A stretch of DNA of 41,138 bases from Nakamurella silvestris (GTDB lineage: Bacteria > Actinomycetota > Actinomycetes > Mycobacteriales > Nakamurellaceae). Below the pieces are notes generated by a model. It was given only the letters and a program-made list of their open reading frames with translations. It was not told the DNA's origin and did not search any database. Location of the stretch: positions 1 to 41,138 of the forward strand of contig QXCQ01000141.1 of the NCBI GenBank assembly GCA_003576535.1, read 5' to 3'. The position numbers and the translations under genes were made by a program. Of this stretch, positions 17,992 through 28,142 are shown one piece after another. The first letter of the stretch is position 1; every line of letters starts with the position of its first letter.

Positions 17992-18057
17992 GACCGCGCT
18001 CCGCACCAACCTCCGCGCGCGCTGCAACGAGCGCGGTAGTCAAGAAGGAGCGCGGTC
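17992..18057. repeat. Family-B 66-bp palindrome, copy 1 (terminator-like)
   Basis: GACCGCGCTCC (17992-18002) is perfectly complementary to GGAGCGCGGTC (18047-18057), with an inner CCGCGC / GCGCGG stem. It is 55/66 identical to the copy at 20491-20556 in direct orientation, counted by eye. It lies between convergent genes, 26 bp after the diguanylate cyclase stop and 9 bp past the response regulator stop (18066). Confidence 0.8.
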
Positions 18058-18065
18058 AGCCGGGG

Positions 18066-18713
18066 TCAGATGCGGCCGGTCTCGTGGGCCCACATGGCGA
18101 CCTCGACGCGGTTTCGGGCACCGAGCTTTCGCATCAGGCTGGCGAGGTGGGCTTTGACGGTGCTGGGGGTGATGTAGAGCTCGCCGGCGATCTCGTTGTT
18201 GGTGCGGCCTTGGGCTACCGGCACGAGGACTTCCTCCTCGCGGGCGGTGAGTGGCTCCATCGGTTGTCTGGGCGGTGAGGACTGTGCGTGGACGAATGCC
18301 GCAAGCAGCCGGACGGTCACGCTGGGCGCGATCAGTGCGTCACCGTCGGCGGCGGCGTGGATGGCCTGGGTCAGCAGGGCCGGTCCGGCGTCCTTGAGCA
18401 GGAACCCGCGGGCACCGGCCTTGAGGGCCCGGTGGACGTATTCGTCGAGGTCGAAGGTGGTGATGACCACGATCGGCAGTGGATCGGTGACGTCGGGGCC
18501 GGCGAGGCGTCGGGTGGCTTCGATACCGTCCATCACCGGCATGCGGATGTCGAACAACCCCACGTCGGGACGCAGCTCGCGCGCCAGACGGACGGCCTCG
18601 ACACCGTCGGCGGCCGCGCCGACCACCTCGATGTCGGGTTGGGCGTCGAGCAGCATGGTCAGACCGGTGCGCACGATGGCCTGGTCGTCGGCGACGAGGA
18701 CCCTGATGGTCAT
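18066..18713 (-). CDS. NarL/FixJ-family response regulator
   Basis: 215 residues. A receiver domain (about 3-120) has the acidic pair Asp9-Asp10 and phospho-acceptor Asp55 in LFDIRMPVMDG, with the conserved Thr and Lys further on (VVITTFD, FLLKD). A LuxR-type helix-turn-helix occupies the C-terminus (LTAREEEVLVPVAQGRTNNE, STVKAHLASLMRKL). It would bind DNA when phosphorylated by the adjacent kinase. Its ATG shares ATGA with the kinase stop codon (18710-18713), so the pair is translationally coupled. Target genes are unknown; the divergent small membrane protein at 20019 is the nearest candidate. Confidence 0.93.
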   Translation of the reverse strand: MTIRVLVADDQAIVRTGLTMLLDAQPDIEVVGAAADGVEAVRLARELRPDVGLFDIRMPVMDGIEATRRLAGPDVTDPLPIVVITTFDLDEYVHRALKAGARGFLLKDAGPALLTQAIHAAADGDALIAPSVTVRLLAAFVHAQSSPPRQPMEPLTAREEEVLVPVAQGRTNNEIAGELYITPSTVKAHLASLMRKLGARNRVEVAMWAHETGRI

Positions 18714-19858
18714 CGGGGCGTCCCGGTTCGGGGCAGGACAGCCTCTACCCGCCAGCCCCGCTCGGCGGCGGGGCCCGCGTGGAAGGTGCCGCCGAGGAGC
18801 GAGGCGCGTTCCCGCATGCCCACCAGGCCGTAGCCCGCCGGGGCGCGGACACCGGCACCGGAGGAACCGTCGTCATCGACGGTCAGCCGGACCCGGTCGG
18901 CGTCGCCGGTGACGGCGACCGTGACCTGGGTCGCGTGGCGGGCATGCCGCCGAGCATTGGTGACGGACTCCTGGGCCAGTCGGTAGATCGCGGCCCCGAC
19001 CGCTGGGCTGAGGTCGTCGAACTCGCCCGAGAGGGTCACCTCGACACACGGACGCCTCGGGCCGTCGGTGGCGAGCAGCTCGACCTCGGCCAGGCCGGGC
19101 TGAGGCGCGAAGGCAGTGTCCTGTGGAGCGCGGAGCACGCCGACGATGGCGCGCAACTCGGTGAGGGTCCGGGTCGCTGCGTTCTCGATGACGGCCAGGG
19201 CCTCGAAGGCACGTTCGGGATGGGAGGCTGCGATGGCCTGTCCTGCTTGGGCCTGGATGGCGATACCCGACACGTGGTGGGCGACGGTGTCGTGGAGCTC
19301 GCGCGCGAGCTGTTCGCGTTCGCGGGCCTTGGCCTGATCGATGTCCCGGGCACGGATCTTCGCGTGATAGCGGATCGCGGCACCGAGTGCGGCGGCGAAC
19401 AGGAAGAACGCGTACGTTGCGACCGTCTCGGCCAGGCTGGTCGGGTCCGCGACGGTGGTGACGGGCAGCCAGAGCAGGATGACGCCGAGGCCGCCGGCGG
19501 CTTCCCGGCCGGAGCCCCACCGGAACAGGGCGTAGGCCAGGATCAGTGCTGCGCCGATGCTGTTCGGCAGGGCACCTCGTGAGTCGGTGAGGATTCTGAC
19601 GGTGTCGACGATCGTCAACGTGCCGAAGGCGACCGCGACCGCGATGAGCGGGTGCGTGCGTCGCCACAGCAGTGGGCCCAGGACCGCGAGAACGGCGAGC
19701 AGCAGCAGCGGGGGTGGTGCCAGGTTCTGGCGAAGCACCATTTCGACCACCGACCAGCAGACCAGTACTGCGACCAGAACCCAATCCCGCGGCCCCCGGC
19801 CCGGGGCATTCGCGGGTCGAGGTTCGGCCCACAGCGAGCCGAGCGCGTTGGTGGCCAT
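18710..19858 (-). CDS. NarL-type sensor histidine kinase (HisKA_3)
   Basis: 382 residues. Hydrophobic segments between about 27 and 163 make four to six membrane helices with almost no extracellular domain, typical of membrane-stress or small-ligand sensors. The dimerisation/phosphotransfer region has ARELHDTVAHHVSG with phospho-acceptor His189. The HATPase_c domain has an N-box (ESVTNARRHA), DDD in the G1 region and GYGLVGMRERASLLGG. It would phosphorylate the coupled response regulator. The signal is unknown. Confidence 0.92.
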   Translation of the reverse strand: MATNALGSLWAEPRPANAPGRGPRDWVLVAVLVCWSVVEMVLRQNLAPPPLLLLAVLAVLGPLLWRRTHPLIAVAVAFGTLTIVDTVRILTDSRGALPNSIGAALILAYALFRWGSGREAAGGLGVILLWLPVTTVADPTSLAETVATYAFFLFAAALGAAIRYHAKIRARDIDQAKAREREQLARELHDTVAHHVSGIAIQAQAGQAIAASHPERAFEALAVIENAATRTLTELRAIVGVLRAPQDTAFAPQPGLAEVELLATDGPRRPCVEVTLSGEFDDLSPAVGAAIYRLAQESVTNARRHARHATQVTVAVTGDADRVRLTVDDDGSSGAGVRAPAGYGLVGMRERASLLGGTFHAGPAAERGWRVEAVLPRTGTPR

Positions 19859-20018
19859 CTGATCAGCCTAGGCAGCCCGCGTGCCCGGTGTATCCGCCGA
19901 AAGTACTAGAGCACGGCTGTGCCAACGGCCAGGTCGGACCAGGCTCCGCGACTGATGTGCCCGCCGCCGGCATCCGCGAAGGTGGAAACACCAAGCCTGT
20001 CAAGCCAAGGAGCATGTG

Positions 20019-20492
20019 ATGAGAACGCCTCCATCCCGCACCGCACCGGAGAATGCGCCGCCGGAGAGCACGCTGGAAGATCTGCGTGTGCCCGTGCGGA
20101 CCACCCTCGCCGCAGCATGGACCAGCTTCATGTTCCTCTACATCTACGTCGACTACCTCGCCCTGTACAAGCCGGGCTTCGTCGACGACATCCAGGCCGG
20201 CATCGTCCACGAGTTCGACACCGGCCCCACCTTTGTCGCCAGTGCGCTCACGCTCATGGCCGTCCCGATCCTGATGATCCTGCTCTCCACGACACTGCCC
20301 GCCCGGGTCAGCCGCGGCCTCAACCTCGTTGTGGCAACGCTCTACATCCCCGTCTCGATCTACAACGCGGCCGGGGAGTCCTGGAGCTACTCCTACTTCT
20401 ACGGCCTCTCCATCGGACTCGAGCTGCTGCTTCTGGCCTTCATCCTGCGCTCCGCCTGGGCCTGGCCACCCGCGCAGACCCAGGCGAGCTGA
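20019..20492 (+). CDS. Small membrane protein, DUF6326-like
   Basis: 157 residues with four hydrophobic helices (roughly 30-50, 70-92, 98-118, 125-148). The pattern of VRTTLAAAWTSFMFLYIYVD near the start and a Trp-rich last helix resembles the DUF6326 family, whose function is unknown. The ATG at 20019 has AAGGAG six bases upstream; an in-frame GTG three bases earlier is too close. It is divergent from the two-component genes with a 160-bp gap, so it is a plausible target or partner of that system (inference). Its stop codon overlaps the start of the second family-B palindrome. Confidence 0.65.
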   Translation: MRTPPSRTAPENAPPESTLEDLRVPVRTTLAAAWTSFMFLYIYVDYLALYKPGFVDDIQAGIVHEFDTGPTFVASALTLMAVPILMILLSTTLPARVSRGLNLVVATLYIPVSIYNAAGESWSYSYFYGLSIGLELLLLAFILRSAWAWPPAQTQAS

Positions 20493-20556
20493 CCGCGCTC
20501 CGTGCCGACTACCGCGCTCGCTGCAACGCGCGCGGACGTCAAGATGGAGCGCGGTA
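20491..20556. repeat. Family-B 66-bp palindrome, copy 2 (terminator-like)
   Basis: ACCGCGCTCC (20492-20501) pairs with GGAGCGCGGT (20546-20555), with an inner CCGCGC / GCGCGG stem. It lies between convergent genes: its first bases overlap the stop of the DUF6326-like gene, and it is 5 bp past the ABC ATPase stop at 20561. It is therefore the likely terminator of the whole nuo-ABC transcript. Confidence 0.8.
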
Positions 20557-20560
20557 ACCC

Positions 20561-21679
20561 TCAGACGTCCGGGTGGTGCAACGCCACCCCGGTCCCCGCG
20601 TCGAAGACGTGCATCGAGGCGGCGTCCACCGTGATGTCGATGGCATCCCCCACCCGCGCGGTGTTCCAGCCGGGAAACCGCCCGACGATCCGGTGCCCGG
20701 CGGTCGAGATGGTCAGGTACGTGTCGCTGCCCAGGCGTTCGGCGGCAACCACCGTGCCGGGCAGCCACGCCCGGTCGGGATCGCTGTCCGGCGCGGCCTC
20801 CTGGATGTCCTCCGGCCGGACCCCCAGGATCACCTCTCGACCGACATGCCCTGCGAGCTCCGGCGGCACCGGTGCCCAGGTGGGCAAGGTCCGCGCCCCG
20901 ACCCGGTAGCCGGCCATTCCGCCGGATTCCACCAGCCGGGCCGGCAGCTGGGTCAGCGAGGGGTGGCCGACGAAATCGGCGACGAAGATGCTGGCCGGCC
21001 GCAGGTACAGGTCCTGGGGCCGCGCGATCTGGACCACCTCCCCGGCGTTCAGGACGGCGATCCGGTCGGCGATCGACAGGGCCTCGGTCTGATCGTGGGT
21101 GACGTAGATCGTGCTCACGCCCGTGGCCTTCACCGCGTCGGCGATCAGGTGGCGCATCCGGACCCGCTCCTGGGCGTCGAGATGGGCCAGCGGTTCGTCC
21201 AGCAGGAAGGCCTTGGGCACCCGCACCAGCGCGCGACCGATGCCGACCTGTCCGTGTTCCCCGGCGGACAGTCCGGTCGGCCGCCGTTTGAGCAACCGAC
21301 TTAGCCGCAACAGCCTGGCCTGTTCCTCGACCTTCCGCTGGGCCTCCTCCTTCGGGGTCTGGTGCAGCAGCAGCCCGAAAGCCATGTTGCCGGCCACGTC
21401 CAGGACGGGGTTGAGGTGGGTGCGTTCGAAGACCATCGCCAGATCCCGTTGGTGGGTCTGGCTGCTGGTGGGGGTGCCTGCGATCAGCACGGTGCCGGCA
21501 CTGAGCCGGTCCAGCCCGGCGATGGCACGGAGCAAGGTCGATTTACCGCTGCCGGACGGGCCGAGGACCACCAGCAGTTCCCCCGGTTCAGCCAGCAGGG
21601 TGACCTCGTGCAGGACCACCGAGCCGTCGCGTACGACGGTCGCTCGGTCCAGTCCGGTCACCCCCGGGGGAACTGCCAC
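20561..21679 (-). CDS. Orphan ABC transporter ATP-binding protein (MalK/UgpC-like) at the end of the nuo operon
   Basis: 372 residues: ABC ATPase domain then TOBE/OB region (about 235-372), as in CUT1 sugar importers. Walker A (GPSGSGKST), Walker B (FLLDEPLAHLD) and the H-loop (VTHDQTEAL) are intact. The Q-loop Gln is Glu (AMVFERTHLN, where MalK has VFQ) and the signature is LSAGEHGQ instead of LSGGQ, so coupling or ATP hydrolysis may be altered. No permease or binding protein is adjacent. The GTG start at 21679 lies 6 bp after nuoN with no Shine-Dalgarno; another GTG six codons in is possible. Co-transcription with nuo is likely from spacing alone. Confidence 0.82.
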   Translation of the reverse strand: MAVPPGVTGLDRATVVRDGSVVLHEVTLLAEPGELLVVLGPSGSGKSTLLRAIAGLDRLSAGTVLIAGTPTSSQTHQRDLAMVFERTHLNPVLDVAGNMAFGLLLHQTPKEEAQRKVEEQARLLRLSRLLKRRPTGLSAGEHGQVGIGRALVRVPKAFLLDEPLAHLDAQERVRMRHLIADAVKATGVSTIYVTHDQTEALSIADRIAVLNAGEVVQIARPQDLYLRPASIFVADFVGHPSLTQLPARLVESGGMAGYRVGARTLPTWAPVPPELAGHVGREVILGVRPEDIQEAAPDSDPDRAWLPGTVVAAERLGSDTYLTISTAGHRIVGRFPGWNTARVGDAIDITVDAASMHVFDAGTGVALHHPDV

Positions 21680-21685
21680 GGCCGA

Positions 21686-23275
21686 CTACGAGAGCAGCGG
21701 GAAGTGCACGGTGAGCAGGTCGATGACCGCCGAGGGCAGCAGCCCGAGCAGCAGGGTCACGGCCGCGCACACGGCGATGACGATCATGGTGAAGGCACCG
21801 GGCAGGGCCACCGCCACCGTCTCGGAGTCGTCGACCCCGCCGGTGACGGGCACCGGTGCGGCGAAGTACATCAACACCACCACCCGCAGGTAGAAGAAGG
21901 CCGTGATCGCGGTGGCAACCATCGCCACCACCACGAGCGGCGCCATCCCGCTCTCGGTTGCCGCGGTGAAGATGGTGAGCTTGCCGATGAAGCCGCTGGT
22001 CAAGGGTATACCGGCGAAGGACAGCAGGAACAGGGTCATGATCCCGGCCAGCACCGGCGACTTCTTCGCCATGCCCGCCCAGGCGGACAGGTGCGGCGCC
22101 TCCCCCTCCCCCGAACGCACCAGGGTCAGCAGGGCGAAGGCCCCGATCGTCGCGAACCCGTAGGTCAGCAGGTAGAACAGGGTCGAGGAGACCCCCTTCT
22201 CGGACAGCGAGATCACCCCGAGCAGCAGGAACCCCGCGTGGGCGACCGAGGAATAGGCCAGGACCCGCTTCAGATCGGTCTGGGTGATGCCGATGATCGC
22301 GCCGATCAGCATCGAGGCGATGGCCACCGCCCACATCACCCCGCGCCAGCTCCAGCTGGTCGGTTCGAAGGCGACCATGAAGATCCGCAGCATGGCGGCG
22401 AAGGCGGCCACCTTGGTGCACGAGGCCATGAATGCCGTGACGGGGGTCGGTGCTCCCTGGTACACGTCCGGGGTCCAGGAATGGAACGGTCCCACCGAGC
22501 CCTTGAAGAGCAGGCCGACCACCAGCAGGGCCATCCCGATGAGCAGGAGCAGATCGTTGCGCCCGCCCGCCTGGGAGACCGCGGCGATGTCGGCGAACCG
22601 CAGGCTGCCCGCGTAGCCGTACAGCAGGGCGATCCCGTAGAGCAGGATGGCCGAGGCGAAGGCACCGAGCAGGAAGTACTTGACGGCCGCTTCCTGGGAG
22701 ATGAGCCGGCGGCGCCGGGCAAGTCCGCACATCAGATACAGCGGAAGAGAGAGCACCTCCAGGGCGATGAACAGGGTGATCATGTCCGAGGCCGCCGGGA
22801 ACACCATCATCCCGCTGATCGCGAAGAGGGTGAGCGGGAAGACCTCGGTCTGCATCGGGGTCGCGGTCAGCGCCGCCGTGCGGTCCCGGGCCGAACCGAT
22901 CCGGGCGGCGGCCTGGGCGACGAAGGCCCCACCCGGTTCGGACACCCGGTCGGCCATCAGCAGCACCGAGACCAGGGCGAGGGCCAGCAGGATGCCCCAC
23001 ATCACGTAGGTCGCCTGATCGACCGAGATCGCCCCGGCCAGGGTCACCGCGAAGTGGCTCTTCGACCCGGCAACCACCGTCCAGGCGCCGGCACCGAGGA
23101 TCGCCACCGCCGAAAGGCCCACCTGTAGCGGATATCTCGCCTTACGGCCCGCAGCGGCCTCGACGACCACCGAGATCACGGCGGCCCCCAGCAGGATCAA
23201 CACCGGCATGATCGCCACGAAATCCACGGACGGGGCGACGATGGTCTCCACCGGCGCCGCTGTCAACAGGCTCAT
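21686..23275 (-). CDS. nuoN: NADH-quinone oxidoreductase subunit N
   Basis: 529 residues, about 14 membrane helices, of the Mrp-antiporter-like family. It is one of the three proton-pumping modules in the membrane arm of complex I. The proton_antipo_M domain is clear: FHSWTPDVYQGAPTPVTAF near 265 and a lysine-containing TDLKRVLAYSSVAH block after it. The start overlaps the nuoM stop by ATGA (23272-23275). The N-terminus (LLTAAPVETIVAPSVDF) is the usual short form for actinobacteria. Confidence 0.96.
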   Translation of the reverse strand: MSLLTAAPVETIVAPSVDFVAIMPVLILLGAAVISVVVEAAAGRKARYPLQVGLSAVAILGAGAWTVVAGSKSHFAVTLAGAISVDQATYVMWGILLALALVSVLLMADRVSEPGGAFVAQAAARIGSARDRTAALTATPMQTEVFPLTLFAISGMMVFPAASDMITLFIALEVLSLPLYLMCGLARRRRLISQEAAVKYFLLGAFASAILLYGIALLYGYAGSLRFADIAAVSQAGGRNDLLLLIGMALLVVGLLFKGSVGPFHSWTPDVYQGAPTPVTAFMASCTKVAAFAAMLRIFMVAFEPTSWSWRGVMWAVAIASMLIGAIIGITQTDLKRVLAYSSVAHAGFLLLGVISLSEKGVSSTLFYLLTYGFATIGAFALLTLVRSGEGEAPHLSAWAGMAKKSPVLAGIMTLFLLSFAGIPLTSGFIGKLTIFTAATESGMAPLVVVAMVATAITAFFYLRVVVLMYFAAPVPVTGGVDDSETVAVALPGAFTMIVIAVCAAVTLLLGLLPSAVIDLLTVHFPLLS

Positions 23276-24963
23276 TTGCCGCCTCCGGTCTGTCCGACGG
23301 TCACGTCATCGGTGGCTTGTCCCTGGAACTGGGAGATGGTGGAACGCACGGTCGGGTCGATGACGTCGAGCACGGGCCTCGGGTAGATGCCCAGGAAGAC
23401 GATCAGCACCACCAATGGTGTCAGGACGGCGATCTCGCGCCCGTTCAGGTCCGGGAACCGCTTGCGTGCCTCGGCGGCGATGGTCATGGTGCGGGTGACG
23501 GTGTCACCGTGCCCGTCGTGATCGACGGAACCGGCGGACCAGCCCGAGGTCGTGGGCAACGGAACCGAGGGCAGGAAGGACTCCCCGTCGGAGTCGGATC
23601 CGAGCACACCGACCCCACGTACCGGGCCGGTCATGGTGCGCTGGAAGATCCACAACATGTAGATCGCGGCGATCACGATGCCGACGGTGGCCGCCACGCC
23701 CCAGCCGGGCAGGGCGGCGAAGGTGCCCAGCAGCACCAGGAACTCGGCGATGAAGGAGCTGGTGCCGGGAAGGGCGACCGTGGCGAGGGCGGCGATCAGG
23801 AACATCCCGCCCAACAGGGGCGCGACCTTCCACACCCCGCCGTAGTCCGAGATCAGCCGGGAGCCACCGCGTTGGGTCAGCATCCCGACGACGAGGAAGA
23901 GCAGGCCGGTGGCCAGACCGTGGGCCACCATGTAGAACACCGCACCGGTCATCGCCTGGGTGGTGAAGGCGAACACCCCGAGGGCGATGAACCCGAAGTG
24001 GGCGATCGAGGTGTAGGTGACGAACCGTTTGAGGTCGGTCTGGCCGGCGGCCAGCAGACCACCGTAGAAGATCCCGATCACCGACAGCAGGATGATCAGC
24101 CAGGCAAGTTTCGAGGATGCGGCCGGCAGCAACGGGATGCAGATCCGCAGGAAACCGAAGGTGCCCACCTTGTCCAGGACACCGACCAGCAGGGTCCCGG
24201 TCCCGATGGGGGCCTCGGCACCGGCGTCGGGCAGCCAGGTGTGGAAGGGCACCAGGGGTGCCTTGATCGCGAAGGCGATGGCGAAGCCGGCGAAGATCCA
24301 CATCTGGGTCGACTCGGGGATCTGGTGTGCGATCGACTTCAGCGTCTCCCAGTCCAGGCTCCCGGTACCACCGGGCAGGTGGTCCTTGGAGGTCACGTAC
24401 AGCCCGATCAGCGAGGCGAGCATCAGCAGGCCACCGACGAAGGAGTACAGGAAGAACTTCATCGCCGCATAGGCCCGACGAGGTCCGCCGTAGGCGCCGA
24501 TCAGGAAGTACATCGGGATCAGCATCAGCTCGAAGGCCACGTAGAAGACGAAGACGTCCGAGGCCGCGAACACCGCGATCATCGCTGCCTCCAGGGACAG
24601 CAACAGGCCGAGATAGCCTGCGACGCTGCGTCCCTCGGGCAGTTTCTCCTCCCATGAGGCCCCGATGACGATGGGGACCAGCAGGGCGATCAGGGCGATC
24701 ATCACCAAGGAGATGCCGTCGACCCCGAGGGAGAACTTCAGGCCGAGGGCAGCGATCCAGGTCACCGACATGGTGTGCTGCAGGCCGCCGTCGGAGGGGG
24801 TGTGGGCGATCCACAGGGCGGCGGCGAGAACCAGTACCAGCAGCGAGATTCCCAGGGCGACCAGCTTGACCGTCCGGACCGGGGCGCCCTTCATGCTGCC
24901 GACCACGACCGCACCGACGAGCGGGATCACCAACAGCAGCAACAGGTACGGGAAGCCGTTCAT
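23272..24963 (-). CDS. nuoM: NADH-quinone oxidoreductase subunit M
   Basis: 563 residues, antiporter-like proton-pumping subunit of the complex I membrane arm. Typical blocks are VDGISLVMI near 78, [19 protein letters not shown] near 235 and [18 protein letters not shown] near 310. It is about 50 residues longer than the E. coli protein; the extra length is mostly a hydrophilic Gly/Asp/His-rich insert at about 460-500 before the last helix. It overlaps nuoL by ATGA (24960-24963). Confidence 0.96.
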   Translation of the reverse strand: MNGFPYLLLLLVIPLVGAVVVGSMKGAPVRTVKLVALGISLLVLVLAAALWIAHTPSDGGLQHTMSVTWIAALGLKFSLGVDGISLVMIALIALLVPIVIGASWEEKLPEGRSVAGYLGLLLSLEAAMIAVFAASDVFVFYVAFELMLIPMYFLIGAYGGPRRAYAAMKFFLYSFVGGLLMLASLIGLYVTSKDHLPGGTGSLDWETLKSIAHQIPESTQMWIFAGFAIAFAIKAPLVPFHTWLPDAGAEAPIGTGTLLVGVLDKVGTFGFLRICIPLLPAASSKLAWLIILLSVIGIFYGGLLAAGQTDLKRFVTYTSIAHFGFIALGVFAFTTQAMTGAVFYMVAHGLATGLLFLVVGMLTQRGGSRLISDYGGVWKVAPLLGGMFLIAALATVALPGTSSFIAEFLVLLGTFAALPGWGVAATVGIVIAAIYMLWIFQRTMTGPVRGVGVLGSDSDGESFLPSVPLPTTSGWSAGSVDHDGHGDTVTRTMTIAAEARKRFPDLNGREIAVLTPLVVLIVFLGIYPRPVLDVIDPTVRSTISQFQGQATDDVTVGQTGGGK

Positions 24964-26939
24964 GCGAACCTCACCAGGATCAGAGCGGCGACGACGAGCA
25001 GGGTGCCGCCGAGCATGGACAGGGCATAGGACCTGACGAAACCTGTTTGGGTGCGGCGCAATCGACCGGAAAGACCACCCAGGGCCGCGGCCAGGCCGTT
25101 GACCGCCCCGTCCACCGCCTTCGCATCCAGGTACACCAGGGTGCGGGTGACCCAGATACCCGGTCGGGCGAACAGGGTCTCGTTGACGGCGTTGCCGCCG
25201 ACATCGGCCCTGGCCAGCCGGACCACCGCGGAGACGTCCTCCCGTCGGGCCAGCTCGACCGGGCGGCGACCGACCGCGAGGTAGGCGACCAGCACACCGA
25301 GGGCGATGAAAGCCATGGTGATCAGGGTGACGGCGATGGCCGGGATCGGCGGCTCCGGGTGGTGGAACTCCCCTACCGACGGGGCGAGCCAGTTCGCCAG
25401 GCGTTCACCGCCGGCCAGGAAGGCACCGGCACCGACGGAACCGACGGCCAGCACCATCATCGGGAAGGTCATCGTCGACGGGGACTCGTGCGGGTGGTAC
25501 TCCCGGCCGTCGGCCGAGGTGAGCTGCTTCCAGCGGGGTTCGCCGAAGAAGGTCATGATCATCAGCCGGGTCATGTAGAAGGCCGTCAGACCGGCGCCCA
25601 ACAGGGCGGCGCCACCGAGCAACGCACCCTTGGTGCCGCCGGCGGAGAACGCCGCCTCGATGATCGGATCCTTGGAGAAGAACCCGGAGAGGAACGGAAA
25701 ACCGATCAGCGCAAGGTATCCCAGGGTGAAGGTGACGAAGGTGATCGGCATCTTGCGGGCCAGCCCGCCGTAGTGGCGCATGTCCACGTCGTCGTTCATC
25801 CCGTGCATCACCGACCCGGCCCCGAGGAACAGGCCGGCCTTGAAGAACCCGTGGGTCAGCAGGTGCAGGATCGCCAACGCGTAGACCCCGGCCCCGAGGC
25901 CGACGGCCAGGAACATGTAACCGATCTGGGAGACCGTGGAGTAGGCGAGCACCTTCTTGATGTCGTCCTTGGCGCAACCGCCGATGCAGCCCACGAGCAG
26001 GGTCACCGCGCCGACGATCGACACGACCAGTCCGCCGGTCTCGGTCAGGTTGTAGATGGGCGCACACCGGGCGATCAGGTACACACCCGCCGTCACCATG
26101 GTGGCGGCGTGGATCAGCGCCGAGACGGGGGTGGGGCCTTCCATGGCGTCGGGAAGCCAGGCCTGCAAAGGCACCTGACCGGACTTGCCGCAGGCACCGA
26201 GCAGGAGCAGCAGGGCCATCACCGTCACCGTGGCCGGCGACCGGTCCGCCAGTTCACCGATCCCGGCGAAGACACCGCTGAAACTGGTGGTGCCCAGCTC
26301 CTTGAACATCAGGAAGATCGCCAGGGCCAGACCGACGTCGCCGACCCGGTTCATGATGAAGGCCTTCTTGGCGGCGGTGGCCGCACTCGGCCGGTCCGAC
26401 CAGAAACCGATCAGCAGGTAGGAGGCCAGGCCCACACCTTCCCAGCCCGCGTACAGGGCGACGAAGGAGTTGCCGAGCACCAGCAGCAGCATCGCCGCGA
26501 CGAAGAGGTTGAGGTAGGCGAAGAACTTCCGTCGTTCGGCGTCGTGCTGCATGTAGCCGATCGAGTAGATGTGGATCAACGCACCCACACCCGTGATCAG
26601 CAGGACGAAGGTCAACGACAGCGGGTCGAGCCGCAGGCCGAGGTCGAGGTGGAAGTTCTCGATCGGCACCCACGAGAAGAGGTCGACGTCGGAGGTTCTC
26701 GCCCCGGCGTCGCGCCCGACGGTCTCGAAGAAGATCAACAGTCCGAGGACGAACGAGGCGACGACCATCACGATGGCCAGCAGGTGTCCGGTGCGGTCGG
26801 TGCGCCGGCCGCCGATGAGCAGCACCGCCGCGCCGAGCAGCGGGAGTGCGATCAACAGTGCTGCCAGCGAGGAGGTTCCGGTGGCGGCGACCGCGGCACT
26901 GCCGCTGAACGGCTCGGTCGCGGTGAGCATGTCTGTCAT
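24960..26939 (-). CDS. nuoL: NADH-quinone oxidoreductase subunit L
   Basis: 659 residues, the distal proton pump, which carries the long lateral helix of complex I at its C-terminus. Landmarks: [18 protein letters not shown] near 103, [16 protein letters not shown] near 168, [20 protein letters not shown] near 260 and [18 protein letters not shown] near 325. The ATG at 26939 follows GGGGA, 10 bp after the nuoK stop; this is one of the few non-overlapping junctions in the operon. Confidence 0.97.
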   Translation of the reverse strand: MTDMLTATEPFSGSAAVAATGTSSLAALLIALPLLGAAVLLIGGRRTDRTGHLLAIVMVVASFVLGLLIFFETVGRDAGARTSDVDLFSWVPIENFHLDLGLRLDPLSLTFVLLITGVGALIHIYSIGYMQHDAERRKFFAYLNLFVAAMLLLVLGNSFVALYAGWEGVGLASYLLIGFWSDRPSAATAAKKAFIMNRVGDVGLALAIFLMFKELGTTSFSGVFAGIGELADRSPATVTVMALLLLLGACGKSGQVPLQAWLPDAMEGPTPVSALIHAATMVTAGVYLIARCAPIYNLTETGGLVVSIVGAVTLLVGCIGGCAKDDIKKVLAYSTVSQIGYMFLAVGLGAGVYALAILHLLTHGFFKAGLFLGAGSVMHGMNDDVDMRHYGGLARKMPITFVTFTLGYLALIGFPFLSGFFSKDPIIEAAFSAGGTKGALLGGAALLGAGLTAFYMTRLMIMTFFGEPRWKQLTSADGREYHPHESPSTMTFPMMVLAVGSVGAGAFLAGGERLANWLAPSVGEFHHPEPPIPAIAVTLITMAFIALGVLVAYLAVGRRPVELARREDVSAVVRLARADVGGNAVNETLFARPGIWVTRTLVYLDAKAVDGAVNGLAAALGGLSGRLRRTQTGFVRSYALSMLGGTLLVVAALILVRFA

Positions 26940-26949
26940 CCGTTGTCCC

Positions 26950-27249
26950 CTAGTACTTCAGCAGGTTCGCGTCGTCGATGGACGCGGATCGGCGGCTACG
27001 GAAAATGGACATGATGATGGCGAGCCCGACGACGACCTCGGCCGCGGCCACGACCATCACGAAGAAGGCCATCACCACCCCGTCCAGGTTGCCGTTCATC
27101 CGGGAGAAGGTGACGAAGGAGAGGTTGACCGCGTTGAGCATCAACTCGATGCACATGAAGACCACGATCGCGTTGCGGCGCACCAGCACTCCCACCGCCC
27201 CGAGGCCGAAGAGCAGTGCCGAGAGCACCAGGTAGTAGGTCGGCGTCAT
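26950..27249 (-). CDS. nuoK: NADH-quinone oxidoreductase subunit K
   Basis: 99 residues with three membrane helices. It has the conserved acidic residues in [11 protein letters not shown] (Glu35) and [11 protein letters not shown] (Glu71) that line the proton path in the membrane arm. The true start is the ATG at 27249, which overlaps the nuoJ stop (ATGA, 27246-27249). A much longer open frame continues upstream without a stop but is antisense-like filler over nuoJ. Confidence 0.95.
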   Translation of the reverse strand: MTPTYYLVLSALLFGLGAVGVLVRRNAIVVFMCIELMLNAVNLSFVTFSRMNGNLDGVVMAFFVMVVAAAEVVVGLAIIMSIFRSRRSASIDDANLLKY

Positions 27250-28142
27250 CGCGCGACACCCCCCTCGTCCGCAGTACCGTCGGGGCGTCCCGACTGCTGG
27301 TGTTCGGCGCTCTCGATCGCGGTGAGCGACCGGTCCGCCCGGTACCTCTCCACCACCCGCCGACTCTCGGACTGCTCCACCAGGGCCGACACCGATTCCG
27401 GGGCGATCGTCCCGTCCGGCAGCAGGGCCGGGGTGGCGTTCGAGGAAGAGGTGGCGAACACGCCGGGCCCGGGCAGCGGGGACATCCGGCCCGACCGCAT
27501 CCGGATGGCGACGAGCTGGCGCTGGGACTTCTTCTCCCCGGGCCGTTTCTCCACATGGGCCAGCACCATCGCGCCGAGGGCGGCGGTGATCAGCAGGGCC
27601 GAGGTGAGCTCGAAGGGGAACAGGAAGTCGGTGAACAGGGTGGTCGCGATGGCCTTCATCTCGGTCGACCCGGCGCCACCGGTACTGGCGACCGCCGTCT
27701 CGTACCCGACGACGGTGAGACCCCGTACCGCGTGGATGATCCCGGTCGCCAGGATGCCGACGAAACCGATCCCGACCAGCAGTGCTGCGACGCGTTGGCC
27801 GCGCAGCACCTCGATCACCGAGTCGGAGGATTCTCGTCCGGTGAGCATCAGCACGAACAGGAACAACATCATGATCGCGCCGGTGTAGACGATGATCTGG
27901 GCGAAACCCAGGAACTGCGCCTGTTGGGCCAGGTAGATGCAGCCCAGGCTCAACATGGTCAGGACCAGCCAGAGGGCCGAGTGCACCGCGTTCTTGGCGA
28001 AGATCATCCCGACACCGCCCAGCAGGGACAGCGGTCCGAGCACCCAGAAGGCGATCTTCTCCCCGGTGGTGACGACCACGGTGACCGGGTCCTCGGCGAG
28101 GTAGCCGACGGCCGGGGCGAGCGCCGTCAGCAGCACACTCAC
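27246..28142 (-). CDS. nuoJ: NADH-quinone oxidoreductase subunit J
   Basis: 298 residues. Five membrane helices occupy roughly 25-190 with the family's [20 protein letters not shown] block near 73. The C-terminal ~100 residues are hydrophilic and absent from E. coli NuoJ (184 residues), a common actinobacterial extension. The start is GTG at 28142, overlapping the nuoI stop (GTGA, 28139-28142). Confidence 0.94.
   Translation of the reverse strand: MSVLLTALAPAVGYLAEDPVTVVVTTGEKIAFWVLGPLSLLGGVGMIFAKNAVHSALWLVLTMLSLGCIYLAQQAQFLGFAQIIVYTGAIMMLFLFVLMLTGRESSDSVIEVLRGQRVAALLVGIGFVGILATGIIHAVRGLTVVGYETAVASTGGAGSTEMKAIATTLFTDFLFPFELTSALLITAALGAMVLAHVEKRPGEKKSQRQLVAIRMRSGRMSPLPGPGVFATSSSNATPALLPDGTIAPESVSALVEQSESRRVVERYRADRSLTAIESAEHQQSGRPDGTADEGGVAR

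Noticed and set aside
17992-20556. Insertion-sequence ends flanking the two-component genes
   Set aside because: No transposase between the repeats and no visible target duplication; the repeats are internally palindromic and placed like terminators.
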